Below, in pieces: positions 49,119-57,649 of a DNA stretch of 64,000 nucleotides. Origin of the DNA: Sphaerimonospora sp050942215. GTDB taxonomy: Bacteria > Actinomycetota > Actinomycetes > Streptosporangiales > Streptosporangiaceae. The stretch is from the NCBI RefSeq assembly GCF_050942215.1, contig NZ_CP192056.1, positions 806,001 to 870,000 of the forward strand, written 5' to 3'. Made by a program: the position numbers and the translations under genes. Each line of letters opens with the position of its first letter. The first letter of the stretch is position 1. Below the pieces are notes generated by a model that worked only from the letters and a program-made list of their open reading frames with translations, made no database searches and was not told where the DNA came from.

Positions 49119-50090
49119 ATGGCACGTACGCGCCTGTATCGGAACGGTGTCCTGGTGGCCGAGAGCTTCCCGGTCGCCGAGGTGTCGGATCACCTGGAGG
49201 ATCCGTCGGCCGTCGTGTGGGTGGACCTGCACGCGCCGACGGAAGACGAACTGCGCGTCATCAGTGGGGAACTGGGGCTCCACGAACTCGCGGTCGAGGA
49301 CGCGCTCCAGCGCAAGCAGCGGCCGAAACTCGACGTCTACGGCAGCCACAAGTTCCTGAACGTCTACGCCGCCCGCTTCGACACGGAGTCGGGACGGCTG
49401 AAGGTCGCCGACGCGGCCGCGTTCATCACCGCGCACGCGCTGGTCACCGTCCGCTCCTCCGACGCCTTCGCCATCGACGAGGTCGTCCGGCGCTGGGACG
49501 AGTCGCCCCGGCTCGCCGAGCACGGAGTGGCCTTCCTGATCCACGGCCTGCTCGACTATGTGGTGGACAGTCACTTCGACACGGTCGAGGCGATGGACGA
49601 GCAGATCGAGGTGCTCGAGGAGGCGGTGTTCGACGGGCGGCCGTACGGCCCCGACGAGCAGCGGCGTACGTTCGAGCTGCGCAAGAGCCTGGTCACGCTG
49701 CGCCGGATCGTCATGCCGATGCGGGAGGTGGTCAGCACGCTTCTGCGCCGGAACGGGGAGATCGGTGACGGAACCCTGGCTCCGTACTTCCAGGACGTGT
49801 ACGACCAGGTCCTGCGCGCCTCCGAATGGACCGAGTCGCTGCGCGAGCTCCTGGGCAACGTCCGGGAGGCGCAGCTGACCATGCAGGGGAACCGGATGAA
49901 CCTGATCATGAAGCGGGTGACGAGCTGGGCGGCCATCATCGCCGTGCCCACCATGATCACCGGGTTCTACGGGCAGAACATCCCGTTCCCCGGATTCGGC
50001 GAGGCGTGGGGGTTCGTGACGTCCACGGTGGCCATCGTCTTCGTGTCGGTGGTGCTCTACCGGGTGTTCCGCGCCCGCGACTGGCTCTGA
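49119..50090 (+). CDS. CorA-family Mg2+/Co2+ channel with GQN signature
   Basis: The 323-aa protein has the CorA plan: a large N-terminal cytoplasmic domain (VVWVDLHAPTEDELRVISGE, LHELAVEDALQRKQRPKLDV) and a long helix to two C-terminal membrane helices (SWAAIIAVPTMITGFYG, GFVTSTVAIVFVSVVLYRVF). The pore signature is YGQN (Gly285-Gln286-Asn287) rather than YGMN; GQN/GVN/GIN variants exist in the superfamily and may alter ion choice. No M-box riboswitch is seen upstream. The ATG at 49119 is preferred over one nine codons upstream. Confidence 0.92.
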   Translation: MARTRLYRNGVLVAESFPVAEVSDHLEDPSAVVWVDLHAPTEDELRVISGELGLHELAVEDALQRKQRPKLDVYGSHKFLNVYAARFDTESGRLKVADAAAFITAHALVTVRSSDAFAIDEVVRRWDESPRLAEHGVAFLIHGLLDYVVDSHFDTVEAMDEQIEVLEEAVFDGRPYGPDEQRRTFELRKSLVTLRRIVMPMREVVSTLLRRNGEIGDGTLAPYFQDVYDQVLRASEWTESLRELLGNVREAQLTMQGNRMNLIMKRVTSWAAIIAVPTMITGFYGQNIPFPGFGEAWGFVTSTVAIVFVSVVLYRVFRARDWL

Positions 50091-50108
50091 TCGCGTGTCA
50101 TCCGCTGA

Positions 50109-50456
50109 TCACCAGGGACCGTACGGCCCCTGGCTACTGCTGCCGCCGCCGCGGTACTCGTTGACCGCGGGCTTCACGTCGGCCAGATAGATGCCGGCGG
50201 CGATGACCGAGGCGATGGTCAGGAGACTCGGCAGCCCCATCCCCGCTCCGTAGTAGTTCACCGCGGCGGCGAAGGTGAACAGCGTCGCGAAGCCCAGGAT
50301 GATGAGCCAGAGCGGTTTGGTCTGCTTTCCTGCCGCCGGGAAGGCCCGCGTGGGGATGCGCAGCGCGTGGACGAGCGCCCAGGCGCACATTCCGAAGGCC
50401 GCGATGGAGAGCAGCCAGAATATGAGGGTCAGGAGGCTGGTCACCGGCCCGAACAT
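50109..50456 (-). CDS. DUF2516 membrane protein
   Basis: ATG 50456, with GGGAGAG before it, gives a 115-aa protein with three membrane helices (VTSLLTLIFWLLSIAAFGMC, PLWLIILGFATLFTFAAAVN, LLTIASVIAAGIYLADVKPA) and a Gly/Ser/Pro tail, the DUF2516 pattern. In mycobacteria the homologue (Rv0476) follows hbhA and an XRE gene, the same order as here on the minus strand. Function is unknown. The 245-bp gap to the next gene has no visible gene. Confidence 0.88.
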   Translation of the reverse strand: MFGPVTSLLTLIFWLLSIAAFGMCAWALVHALRIPTRAFPAAGKQTKPLWLIILGFATLFTFAAAVNYYGAGMGLPSLLTIASVIAAGIYLADVKPAVNEYRGGGSSSQGPYGPW

Positions 50457-50701
50457 TGACTCTCCCAGACGGTCATGGTCGCTTGACGCCCCCCAGACTA
50501 ATGTCCTCCGGCGACATCTGTCGCGAGTGCGATCGAAGACCATGGCCGTGACCGGCGAAACCAACGGCCCGCCTCCCGGATCGCGGGAAGCGGGCCGATG
50601 TCACGCCTGGGGCGGATCCGGGTCTGTGGGGCCTCGGGTCCTGCCGGGGCGCCGGTCTCAGGCCCGTTCTTTTCGGACGCCGAGTGCCGTGGACGGCTGA
50701 C

Positions 50702-51085
50702 TCAGGACTGGGTCGTCGTCTTCGTGCGGGTGCCACCGGCCGGGCGGCGAGCGGTGGTGGTCTGCGCGGAGGGAGCCGGCCTGGCCGCGGCGGGCTCGGC
50801 CCTCTCCGAGACGTCCTCGAGCTCCAGCGCGGTCTCACCGGTCACCTTGCTGACGACCCTCCGGCCGCGGATGGCGAGGTCGTCGTAGATCCGGTTGAAC
50901 CGGGTGGTGGCGGCGTCGGCGTACTCCCGAGCCTTCTCAGGGAAGTCCCTGGCCACGGTCTCGGCCTTGCCCTGCATGGTCGACGCGTACTCGCGCGCCC
51001 GCTCGACGGCGAAGTCGCCGACGCCGGTGAGCGCGTAGAACGGCTTGGAATCAGCGATCTTTTTGACCTGCGTCGCGAGAGTCAT
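50702..51085 (-). CDS. HbhA-like / helical Ala-Lys-Arg-rich protein
   Basis: The 127-aa protein has an amphipathic helical N-terminal two thirds (VKKIADSKPFYALTGVGDFA, EYASTMQGKAETVARDFPEK, TRFNRIYDDLAIRGRRVVSK) and a Thr/Ala/Arg/Lys-rich tail. This matches the coiled-coil plus basic-tail design of mycobacterial heparin-binding hemagglutinin, whose gene lies between an XRE regulator and DUF2516 as here. It is shorter with a weaker Lys tail, so adhesion is not implied; it may act on membranes or lipid bodies. Three bases separate it from the XRE gene. Confidence 0.75.
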   Translation of the reverse strand: MTLATQVKKIADSKPFYALTGVGDFAVERAREYASTMQGKAETVARDFPEKAREYADAATTRFNRIYDDLAIRGRRVVSKVTGETALELEDVSERAEPAAARPAPSAQTTTARRPAGGTRTKTTTQS

Positions 51086-51088
51086 GGG

Positions 51089-51523
51089 CTATCCTTCCTT
51101 TACTTCCGGTGTGATGCCGTCGCGCGAGGGAACCGGGTCGTCCCCGAGAGGCTCAGCCGATTGCGGCGGCTGAGCGGATGCGACCCGGTTCTCCTTGCGG
51201 AACGATTCGTAGATATCGACGAGCACCTGGCGTTGCCGCCCGGTGAGTGAGACGTCTGCCCGGATCGCGGCCAGCACGTCGTTGTCCTGCTGCCGGTCCT
51301 CGATGAGGCCCGCCTGCACGTAGAGCGCCTGTGCGGAGATCTGCAGGCCCTTGGCGATCTGGTTCAGGATCTCGGCGCTCGGCTTGCGCAGCCCCCGCTC
51401 CACCTGACTCAGATACGGATTGGACACGCCGGCCTGTGCGGCGAGCTGGCGAAGTGAGATCTTCGCCTGCTGCCGCTGCTGGCGGATGTATTCGCCGAGC
51501 GAGCCGACCCTGGGCAGTTCCAT
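51089..51523 (-). CDS. XRE-family transcriptional regulator (Rv0474-like)
   Basis: An N-terminal HTH_3 domain, LGEYIRQQRQQAKISLRQLA then AQAGVSNPYLSQVERGLRKP and SAEILNQIAKGLQISAQAL, is followed by a helical C-terminal region (NDVLAAIRADVSLTGRQRQV, LVDIYESFRKEN). The 144-aa size and order with the HbhA-like and DUF2516 genes match the mycobacterial Rv0474-Rv0475-Rv0476 cluster. It is probably autoregulatory over this operon. An AT-rich stretch with TTGCAATTGCAA (51548-51559) upstream is a palindromic candidate operator. Confidence 0.9.
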   Translation of the reverse strand: MELPRVGSLGEYIRQQRQQAKISLRQLAAQAGVSNPYLSQVERGLRKPSAEILNQIAKGLQISAQALYVQAGLIEDRQQDNDVLAAIRADVSLTGRQRQVLVDIYESFRKENRVASAQPPQSAEPLGDDPVPSRDGITPEVKEG

Positions 51524-51591
51524 GGCTCTAGTCTGCCCCCTGGTGCTTGCAATTGCAAACCCAGCGATTAACTTAAGCTAGCACCCAAGAA

Positions 51592-52542
51592 TCAGCCGGG
51601 AATCAGCCACAGCAGCGGCGCCGACGCCGTCAGCACGGCGGAGCCGACCAGGATGAAGAAGCGGCGCGGGGCCGGGATCGTGGTCTCCGGCCGCACCAGA
51701 CGGTTCACCCTGGCCATCACGTTCGCTCCGGCGGACGCGCCGGGCAGCCCGAGCCCGCCCGGTGCGCCGAGGGCGCCCAGCGCGCCCTCCGGAGCGGGCA
51801 GCGTGTTCGCTGCGCCGAACCGCAGCAGTGCCGTGGCCAGCCGCCGCGGGCTGCAGCGCCGGCGGGCACGGTCGTCCGCCGCCATCTCGATGAGCAACTC
51901 GACCGACAGCTGCGCGTCCCTGATGAGCTTCGACCACGGCAGCGCGCGGCGCAGCGCCGCGAACGGCAGCAGCACGAGGTCATGCCGCTCGCGCACGTGC
52001 GCGCTCTCGTGGGCCAGCACGGCGTCGAGCTCGTCGGGGGACAGCAGCCGCAGGGTCCCGTTGCTGATCACGACCTGTGACCTCAGCCCGGGCAGGCAGT
52101 AGGCGGCGGCGCCCGGGAAGTCCACGACGCGGACACCCGGCACGGCGGGCTCGTCGCGGGCGATCAGCGAGAGCAGCTCGCGGTGCCGGCGCCGGGCACG
52201 CAGCGTACGCGCTCCGGCGACCAGCGGCAGCGCCACGAGGAGGGCCAGAAGCATCAGCCCGGCCGCGAGGGCGAGCAGCCTGACCATGTCCCGCGGATCG
52301 CCCACGCCGTAGCCGAAGCCCGTGAGCAGGCTCGCGAGGCCGTGGACCACGCCCCTGCCGTACGGCTCCAGGGCGTAGGCGAGCAGCGCGCCGGTGGTGG
52401 CGAGTCCCCAGGTGACGCCGACCGACTGCCACAGCAGGATGGCGGTGCGTGGCGCGTGCCAGGCCCACTTGGCGTGGGTGAGCCCCTCCGCCGCCAGGAC
52501 ACAGGCGGCGGCGAGTGCCGCGAGGACGGCCGCCGCGATCAA
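51592..52542 (-). CDS. M56-family (BlaR1-like) membrane metallopeptidase
   Basis: The 316-aa protein has N-terminal membrane helices (IAAAVLAALAAACVLAAEGL, TAILLWQSVGVTWGLATTGA, RLLALAAGLMLLALLVALPL) and the zinc protease motif VLAHESAHVRERHD (HEXXH as His178-Glu179-Ser-Ala-His182). A further Glu follows in LLIEMAADDRA, and there is a last helix (FFILVGSAVLTASAPLLWLI). It lacks the penicillin-sensor domain of true BlaR1. It is paired with blaI (4-bp overlap), and the usual view is that such proteases inactivate the BlaI repressor after a signal. Confidence 0.92.
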   Translation of the reverse strand: MIAAAVLAALAAACVLAAEGLTHAKWAWHAPRTAILLWQSVGVTWGLATTGALLAYALEPYGRGVVHGLASLLTGFGYGVGDPRDMVRLLALAAGLMLLALLVALPLVAGARTLRARRRHRELLSLIARDEPAVPGVRVVDFPGAAAYCLPGLRSQVVISNGTLRLLSPDELDAVLAHESAHVRERHDLVLLPFAALRRALPWSKLIRDAQLSVELLIEMAADDRARRRCSPRRLATALLRFGAANTLPAPEGALGALGAPGGLGLPGASAGANVMARVNRLVRPETTIPAPRRFFILVGSAVLTASAPLLWLIPG

Positions 52543-52895
52543 TTGTCCTCCAGCTCCATCAGGGCTCTTCGCAGGATCTCCGCCTCCGAGCCCGACACCG
52601 CCTGCGCGAAGCGCGTCAGCGCGGCGTCGCGGTCGCCGGTCAGGTCGAGGGCTTCGAGCATGAGCTCGGCGACGTAGGCGTCCCGGCTCGCCGCGGGCTG
52701 GTAACGCCAGGCCCGGCCGTCCCTCGTGCGGTTGAGGAAGCCCTTGCGAGAGAGCCGGTCGAGCACGGTCATCACAGTGGTGGGCGCCAGATCGCGGTCT
52801 TCTATGAGGCGCCCGACCTCACGGGCCGTCAACGGGGTGTTCTGTGCCCACAGAATGTCCATGATGGTGCGTTCAAGCTCGCCGAGTCCCTTCAC
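52539..52895 (-). CDS. blaI: BlaI/MecI-family repressor
   Basis: The 118-aa winged-helix protein matches BlaI: LGELERTIMDILWAQNTPLT, AREVGRLIEDRDLAPTTVMT, VLDRLSRKGFLNRTRDGRAW, RYQPAASRDAYVAELM. The start is GTG 52895. Its stop overlaps the M56 start (ATGA-type), so repressor and protease are made together. It probably binds the inverted repeat at 52916-52935 between itself and the divergent macrodomain gene. Confidence 0.93.
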   Translation of the reverse strand: MKGLGELERTIMDILWAQNTPLTAREVGRLIEDRDLAPTTVMTVLDRLSRKGFLNRTRDGRAWRYQPAASRDAYVAELMLEALDLTGDRDAALTRFAQAVSGSEAEILRRALMELEDN

Positions 52896-52915
52896 ACCAT
52901 CAAGGCTACCCGGAG

Positions 52916-52935
52916 TAGTACTACGTGCTGTAGAG
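52916..52935. promoter_or_regulatory. Candidate BlaI operator
   Basis: TAGTACTACGTGCTGTAGAG contains the arms CTAC/GTAG spaced by five bases and extended by AGTA on the left, resembling TACA/TGTA-type BlaI boxes. It lies 21 bp from the blaI start and 12 bp from the macrodomain ATG, so it could control both directions. Confidence 0.5.
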
Positions 52936-52946
52936 AGGTGGGAGTC

Positions 52947-53471
52947 ATGAACATCTCGCTCGTCCAGGGCGATATCACCGATCAGCGGGTGGACGCGATC
53001 GTCAACGCGGCCAACTCCTCCCTGATGGGCGGCGGAGGCGTGGACGGGGCGATCCATCGGCGCGGAGGTCCCGAGATCCTGGCGGAGTGCCGGGAACTGC
53101 GCGCGTCCCGCTATCCGGACGGCCTGCCGACCGGTCAGGCCGTGGCCACCACGGCGGGGGCGCTTCAGGCCCGGTGGGTGATCCACACCGTGGGGCCCGT
53201 TTACTCGCGTGGCGAGGACAGGTCGCATCTGCTCGCCTCCTGCTACCGGGAGTCGCTGGTCGTGGCCGCGTCGCTGGGCGCCGTCACAGTGGCGTTCCCC
53301 GCGATCTCCGCGGGGGTCTACCGATGGCCGATGCGCGACGCGGCTCGCATCGCCCTGTCGACGGTACGGCAGGCCTGGCCGGCCGGGTCGTCCGTCGCCG
53401 AGGCGCGGTTCGTACTGTTCGACTCCGCAGCTTATGCCGTGTTCGAGGAAATCTTGGCGGAATCGAGGTAA
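52947..53471 (+). CDS. Macrodomain protein (O-acetyl-ADP-ribose deacetylase-like)
   Basis: The 174-aa protein is a single macrodomain. It opens ISLVQGDITDQRVDAIVNAA, followed by the Gly loop NSSLMGGGGVDGAIHRRGGP, then PTGQAVATTAGALQARWVIH and TVAFPAISAGVYRWPMRDAA, the second phosphate loop. The N-A-A-N-S and G-G-G-V-D residues needed for ADP-ribose hydrolysis are present. GAGGTGGGAG precedes the ATG. It is divergent from blaI and shares its operator region. The partner ADP-ribosyltransferase, if any, is not in the window. Confidence 0.93.
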   Translation: MNISLVQGDITDQRVDAIVNAANSSLMGGGGVDGAIHRRGGPEILAECRELRASRYPDGLPTGQAVATTAGALQARWVIHTVGPVYSRGEDRSHLLASCYRESLVVAASLGAVTVAFPAISAGVYRWPMRDAARIALSTVRQAWPAGSSVAEARFVLFDSAAYAVFEEILAESR

Positions 53472-53479
53472 GTATTCGG

Positions 53480-54013
53480 TTAACCATCTCGGAGCCACTT
53501 CAGCATGTAGATCTCGTCGCGGTCGTCACCGGGCGAGACGCGGATCGACCGCGGCACCCGGCCGACCTCGCGATAGCCGACGCTCGCGTAGAACGCGTCC
53601 ACCCCGGTGCCGCCCCGGCAGGTCAGCTGCAGCGCGTCGAGCCCGAGCGATCGGGCGGCGTCGTCGGCGGCCAGCAAGAGGGCCCTGCCGTACCCCTTGC
53701 CCTGGTGCTTGGGGTGGACCATGACGCGCACCAGCCACCGCCAGTGCGCGCGCAGGCCCGACTCGCTGTCGGCGAGGATCAGCCAGCATGCCGCGCGGCC
53801 GTCGTCATCGTCGTCGAACCCGACCAGCACCGTGTCGGGGGCCGCTGAGCCGGCGGTGCGGGCGAACGTCTTCTCGGCCGTGGCCCTGATGTCGTCGGCG
53901 GTCACCGGCGGCACGAATCCGACGGCGCCGCCGGCGTTCGTCACATCGACCCAGCAGCTGAGGAGGTCCTCGAAGAGTTCGGGCGTGATCTCGGGGCCGA
54001 GGACGAAACGCAT
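53480..54013 (-). CDS. GNAT-family N-acetyltransferase
   Basis: The 177-aa protein has GNAT features: AACWLILADSESGLRAHWRW, the acetyl-CoA loop VMVHPKHQGKGYGRALLLAA (Q-x-x-G-x-G) and a closing VDAFYASVGYREVGRVPRSI. The fold and length fit aminoglycoside- or small-amine-type acetyltransferases, but the substrate is not visible. The N-terminal 73 bp overlap the 3' end of the methyltransferase-like gene in another frame, and both are on the minus strand. Confidence 0.87.
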   Translation of the reverse strand: MRFVLGPEITPELFEDLLSCWVDVTNAGGAVGFVPPVTADDIRATAEKTFARTAGSAAPDTVLVGFDDDDDGRAACWLILADSESGLRAHWRWLVRVMVHPKHQGKGYGRALLLAADDAARSLGLDALQLTCRGGTGVDAFYASVGYREVGRVPRSIRVSPGDDRDEIYMLKWLRDG

Positions 54014-54864
54014 GCGCCGACGCTATCAGGGGCGACCGCGCTCCAAGGCAGGGTGATCTCGCCGAGCCGCCACCGGGAGGGACCCCCGGTGGGCGGCGCC
54101 GTCGCCACCGGCCAGTCCCGGGCCAGCAGTTCGGCGGCCCTGATCCAGCGCTGGCGCGAGCCGTACGCCCCGAAGGGCGCGCAGGCGGCCCAGGCCCGGT
54201 CCCAGGCGGTGAGGAAGGCGTGCACCCGCTCGCCCGGCACGTTGCGGTGGATGAGCGTCTTGGGCAGCCGTTCCGCCAACTCGGAGGGGCGTACGAAGCC
54301 GGTGAACCGGGCCGCGAAGGTCAGGGTGCGTGGGCCCTCGGCGCCGAGCGTCACCCACACCGCCCGGTGTCCGATCTCGGAGCAGGTGCCCTCCACGATC
54401 ACCCCGGACGGGTGGAGGCCGGCGCGCAGCACATCCCAGTGCGCCCAGGCGTCGGCCTCGCCGTACTGCCTGAGCACGTTGAACGCGCGTACGATCAGCG
54501 GCCGGCGGGCCACCGGCAGCTCGAAGCCGCCGCGTACGAACGACAGCCCCTCCCGTTCGTACGGCTTGGCCGCCGCGACGCGCTCGGGATCGATCTCGAC
54601 GCCCACGATCTGTACGGTCGGGCACACCCGGCGCAGCCTGGCGAAAAGCTCGTATGTCGTTATGTGGGAGGCGCCGAAGCCGAGATCCACCACCAGGGGC
54701 GTGGCCGCGTCCCCGCCGTCCGCCGGTCCGGGCGGGACGGCGTGGGTACGCGCGGCCGATCGGAGCAGCGGACCGTGCACGGCGGCGATCCACCGGTCGG
54801 ACCGCCGCAGCCGGTTGTGCCCGGTGGTCCCACGGGTGATCGTCCCGATCGGCCGGCTCCTCAC
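53941..54864 (-). CDS. SAM-dependent methyltransferase-like protein
   Basis: The GTG at 54864 overlaps the preceding SDR stop by four bases. The 307-aa protein has a Rossmann-type start TPLVVDLGFGASHITTYELF (motif I), QIVGVEIDPERVAAAKPYER (motif II acidic), and FNVLRQYGEADAWAHWDVLR, a pattern of class I methyltransferases in actinobacteria. The C-terminal half (IHRNVPGERVHAFLTAWDRA, YGSRQRWIRAAELL) is unassigned. Target unknown. The last 24 or so residues overlap the next gene out of frame. Confidence 0.75.
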   Translation of the reverse strand: MRSRPIGTITRGTTGHNRLRRSDRWIAAVHGPLLRSAARTHAVPPGPADGGDAATPLVVDLGFGASHITTYELFARLRRVCPTVQIVGVEIDPERVAAAKPYEREGLSFVRGGFELPVARRPLIVRAFNVLRQYGEADAWAHWDVLRAGLHPSGVIVEGTCSEIGHRAVWVTLGAEGPRTLTFAARFTGFVRPSELAERLPKTLIHRNVPGERVHAFLTAWDRAWAACAPFGAYGSRQRWIRAAELLARDWPVATAPPTGGPSRWRLGEITLPWSAVAPDSVGACVSSSAPRSRPNSSRTSSAAGSM

Positions 54865-55616
54865 GTGCCCGAGGCGACGTGGTGCACCTTGTGCTGGGCG
54901 GCCTGCGCCCGCGGCCGGATGACCATCCGGTCGATGTTCACGTGCGGCGGTCGCGTGACGGCGAAGGTGATCACGTCGGCGATGTCGAGGGCGGTCAGCG
55001 GGCCGGGAACGCCCTCGTAGACCTTCGCGGCACGCTCGGCGTCGCCGTTGAACCGCGTCAGCGAGAACTCCTCGGTCTTGACCATGCCGGGCGCGATCTC
55101 GACGACCCGCACCGGCTCGCCGCACAGCTCCAGGCGCAGCGTCTCGGTCATCGACGTCTGGGCGTGCTTGGCGGCGCAGTAGCCGCCGCCCCCCTCGTAC
55201 GAGACGAGCCCGGCGACCGATGTCAGCATCACCAGCACGCCGTCGCCGGAGGCGATCAGCTTCGGCAGCAGCGCCCTGGTCATCCGCAGCGAACCGAGCA
55301 CGTTCACGTCGTACATGCGCTGCCAGTCGGCCACCCGCCCCACGGAGACGGGTTCCAGCCCGATCGCGCCGCCCGCGTTGTTCACCAGCACGTCGCAGCG
55401 CTCGATCGCGGAGGCCAGGGCGTCGACGGACTCCTGGGCGGTCACGTCGAGCGTGGCGGGGGTGATGTGGGGGACCTCGTCGGCCAGCTTGTCCAGCCTG
55501 TCCCGCCGCCGCGCCGCCGCCACCACATCGAAACCCGCGGCGGCGAGCCGCCGCGCGGTCGCCTCGCCGATCCCGCTGCTCGCGCCGGTCACCACCGCGG
55601 TCCTGCGCTCCGTCAC
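54861..55616 (-). CDS. Short-chain dehydrogenase/reductase (SDR)
   Basis: GTG 55616, with GGGAAGGG upstream, gives a 251-aa classical SDR: AVVTGASSGIGEATARRLAA (NADP-type Gly motif), NNAGGAIGLEP, the active site MLTSVAGLVSYEGGGGYCAA-KHA (Ser, Tyr-x-x-x-Lys; Tyr in GGGYCAAKHA) and APGMVKTEEFSLTRF. It matches the YdfG/serine dehydrogenase-like group of NADP-dependent oxidoreductases acting on 3-hydroxy acids or similar. Two-gene operon with the methyltransferase-like gene. Confidence 0.9.
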   Translation of the reverse strand: MTERRTAVVTGASSGIGEATARRLAAAGFDVVAAARRRDRLDKLADEVPHITPATLDVTAQESVDALASAIERCDVLVNNAGGAIGLEPVSVGRVADWQRMYDVNVLGSLRMTRALLPKLIASGDGVLVMLTSVAGLVSYEGGGGYCAAKHAQTSMTETLRLELCGEPVRVVEIAPGMVKTEEFSLTRFNGDAERAAKVYEGVPGPLTALDIADVITFAVTRPPHVNIDRMVIRPRAQAAQHKVHHVASGT

Positions 55617-55804
55617 CGCAATCGCCCTTCCCTCGTCGCTCGGAACCCACCTGAACCCACCTGTATCCCGCGCGGGCGGCGTCGCGGGACACGTCCGGAG
55701 CGGGATCACCATCCTCTCAGGAGAATGTGGCGGCCGGGTGCGGACGTTCGCTCGGGAAGTTTGTGGAGAATTTTTGGGTTGTAAGCCTCTCGGAGGTGGT
55801 TCGG

Positions 55805-57088
55805 GTGACGCTCAGACGGCGTCGGATCAGCCGTGTCGCGACGATCAGCGTGCACACATCCCCGCTCGACCAGCCGGGCACGGGGGATGCGGGAGGAATG
55901 AACGTCTACATCGTCGAGGTGGCCAAACGCCTGGCGGCCCTCGGCATCGAGGTGGAGATCTTCACCCGGCGCACGGCGCGCGATCTGCCGCCGGTGACCG
56001 AGATCGTCCCGGGCGTCCTGGTACGCCACGTCACGGCCGGGCCGTACGAGGAGCTGGACCGCGGCGACCTGCCCGGTCAGCTGTGCGGCTTCCTGTCGGG
56101 CGTGCTGCGCACCGAGGCGATGTACGACCCGGGCCGCTACGACGTCATCCACTCCCACTACTGGCTTTCCGGGCAGGTGGGCTGGCTCGCCAAGGAGCGC
56201 TGGGGAGTGCCGCTCGTGCACACGATGCACACGATGGCCAAGGTGAAGAACCTGCTGCTCGCCGAGGGCGACCGGCCGGAGCCGAAGATGCGGGTGCTCG
56301 GCGAGGAGCAGGTCGTCGAGGTCGCCGACCGTCTCGTGGCCAACACCGAGGCCGAGGCCGGGGAGCTCATCGAGCTCTACGGCGCCGCCCGCGAGCGGGT
56401 GGCGGTCGTGAACCCGGGCGTCAACCTCACCGTCTTCCGGCCGGGCTCGAAGAGCGCGGCGCGTCGCCGCCTCGGCCTGCCGCAGGACGCGCACATACTG
56501 CTGTTCGTCGGCCGCATACAGCCGCTGAAGGCGCCGGACATCCTGCTCAAGGCCGCCGCGCGCATGCTCATCGAGAACCCGGAGCTGCGCTCGAGGCTGG
56601 TCGTGGCCTGCGTCGGCGGCCCCAGCGGCAACGGCCTGGCCCGTCCGTCGCTGCTCGCCGACCTCGCCGTCAGGCTGGGCATCCTCGATGTCGTACGGCT
56701 CGCGCCGCCGGCCCCGCAGGAGGAGCTGGCCGACTGGTATCGGGCGGCCGACGTGACGGTGGTGCCCTCCCACAACGAGTCGTTCGGCCTCGTCGCGCTG
56801 GAGTCCCAGGCATGCGGCACCCCGGTGGCCGCCGCCTCCGTTGGCGGACTGCGAACGGCCGTCAAGGACGGCGTCTCCGGCGTGCTCGTCGACACCCACG
56901 ACCCCGGCGACTGGGCCCGGGTGCTCGGCCGCCTCACGCAGCGCCCGTCGCTGCTCGGCGAGCTGTCCGCCAACGCCGTACGGCACGCGACGGCCTTCGG
57001 CTGGTCGGCCACCGCGGCCCGGCTGGTGGACGTTTACGCGGGCGCGCTGGCCCAGCTCCACCGGATGCCCGTCGCGGTCAGCTCGTAG
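55805..57088 (+). CDS. mshA: D-inositol-3-phosphate glycosyltransferase
   Basis: The 427-aa GT4 enzyme starts (GTG 55805, GGAGG eight bases upstream) VTLRRRRISRVATISVHTSP, then LDQPGTGDAGGMNVYIVEVA, the UDP-GlcNAc/inositol-phosphate site of MshA. It continues with DVIHSHYWLSGQVGWLAKER, LLFVGRIQPLKAPDILLKAA and VVPSHNESFGLVALESQACG (the E-x7-E motif). MshA makes GlcNAc-Ins-P, the first step of mycothiol synthesis. An upstream in-frame ATG (55727) would add 26 unrelated residues. Confidence 0.95.
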   Translation: MTLRRRRISRVATISVHTSPLDQPGTGDAGGMNVYIVEVAKRLAALGIEVEIFTRRTARDLPPVTEIVPGVLVRHVTAGPYEELDRGDLPGQLCGFLSGVLRTEAMYDPGRYDVIHSHYWLSGQVGWLAKERWGVPLVHTMHTMAKVKNLLLAEGDRPEPKMRVLGEEQVVEVADRLVANTEAEAGELIELYGAARERVAVVNPGVNLTVFRPGSKSAARRRLGLPQDAHILLFVGRIQPLKAPDILLKAAARMLIENPELRSRLVVACVGGPSGNGLARPSLLADLAVRLGILDVVRLAPPAPQEELADWYRAADVTVVPSHNESFGLVALESQACGTPVAAASVGGLRTAVKDGVSGVLVDTHDPGDWARVLGRLTQRPSLLGELSANAVRHATAFGWSATAARLVDVYAGALAQLHRMPVAVSS

Positions 57089-57097
57089 GCTGGGGTC

Positions 57098-57613
57098 ATG
57101 AGACCGGACCAGGACGGCCGCGACTCCGCCGGCGCGGACCCCGAGAACGTCATCGAGGCCGCGCTGCGGTCGGCCGAGCTGTCGTACGAGCGGCCCCGGC
57201 CAGGGGCGTTCCTGGTCACGCTGCCGGGCCGGCACAAGCTCGCCACGCTGACCTGGCTCATCGTCGGGGATCAGGCGCTCAGTATCGAGGCGTTCTTCTG
57301 CCGGCAGCCGGACGAGAACCACGCCGAGTTCTACCGGTGGCTGCTGCTCAAGAACGGCTCGATGTACGGCGTGCACTTCGCCGTCGACCCGGTCGGAGAC
57401 GTGCACCTGGTGGGCAGGCTGCCGCTCGGCGCTGTGACGGAGGAGGAGATCGACCGAATTCTCGGCTGCGTACTGACCTACTCCGACGAGTCGTTCGACC
57501 GCGCGCTCGAGCTCGGCTTCGCCTCCTCGATCCGGCGGGAGTGGGAGTGGCGGGTCAAGCGGGGCGAGTCGCTGGCCAATCTCCGGCCCTTCGCCCGGGT
57601 GATCGACTCCTGA
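57098..57613 (+). CDS. YbjN-domain protein
   Basis: The 171-aa protein has the type III chaperone-like YbjN fold: VIEAALRSAELSYERPRPGA, LIVGDQALSIEAFFCRQPDE, EFYRWLLLKNGSMYGVHFAV, GRLPLGAVTEEEIDRILGCV. In actinomycetes it regularly sits between mshA and the phosphoglycerate mutase gene, as here (9-bp and 36-bp gaps), so the three are probably co-transcribed. Molecular role unknown. Confidence 0.88.
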   Translation: MRPDQDGRDSAGADPENVIEAALRSAELSYERPRPGAFLVTLPGRHKLATLTWLIVGDQALSIEAFFCRQPDENHAEFYRWLLLKNGSMYGVHFAVDPVGDVHLVGRLPLGAVTEEEIDRILGCVLTYSDESFDRALELGFASSIRREWEWRVKRGESLANLRPFARVIDS

Positions 57614-57649
57614 CACGCGAGCCGACGGGGTGAAAGTAGGATTGGCCGC

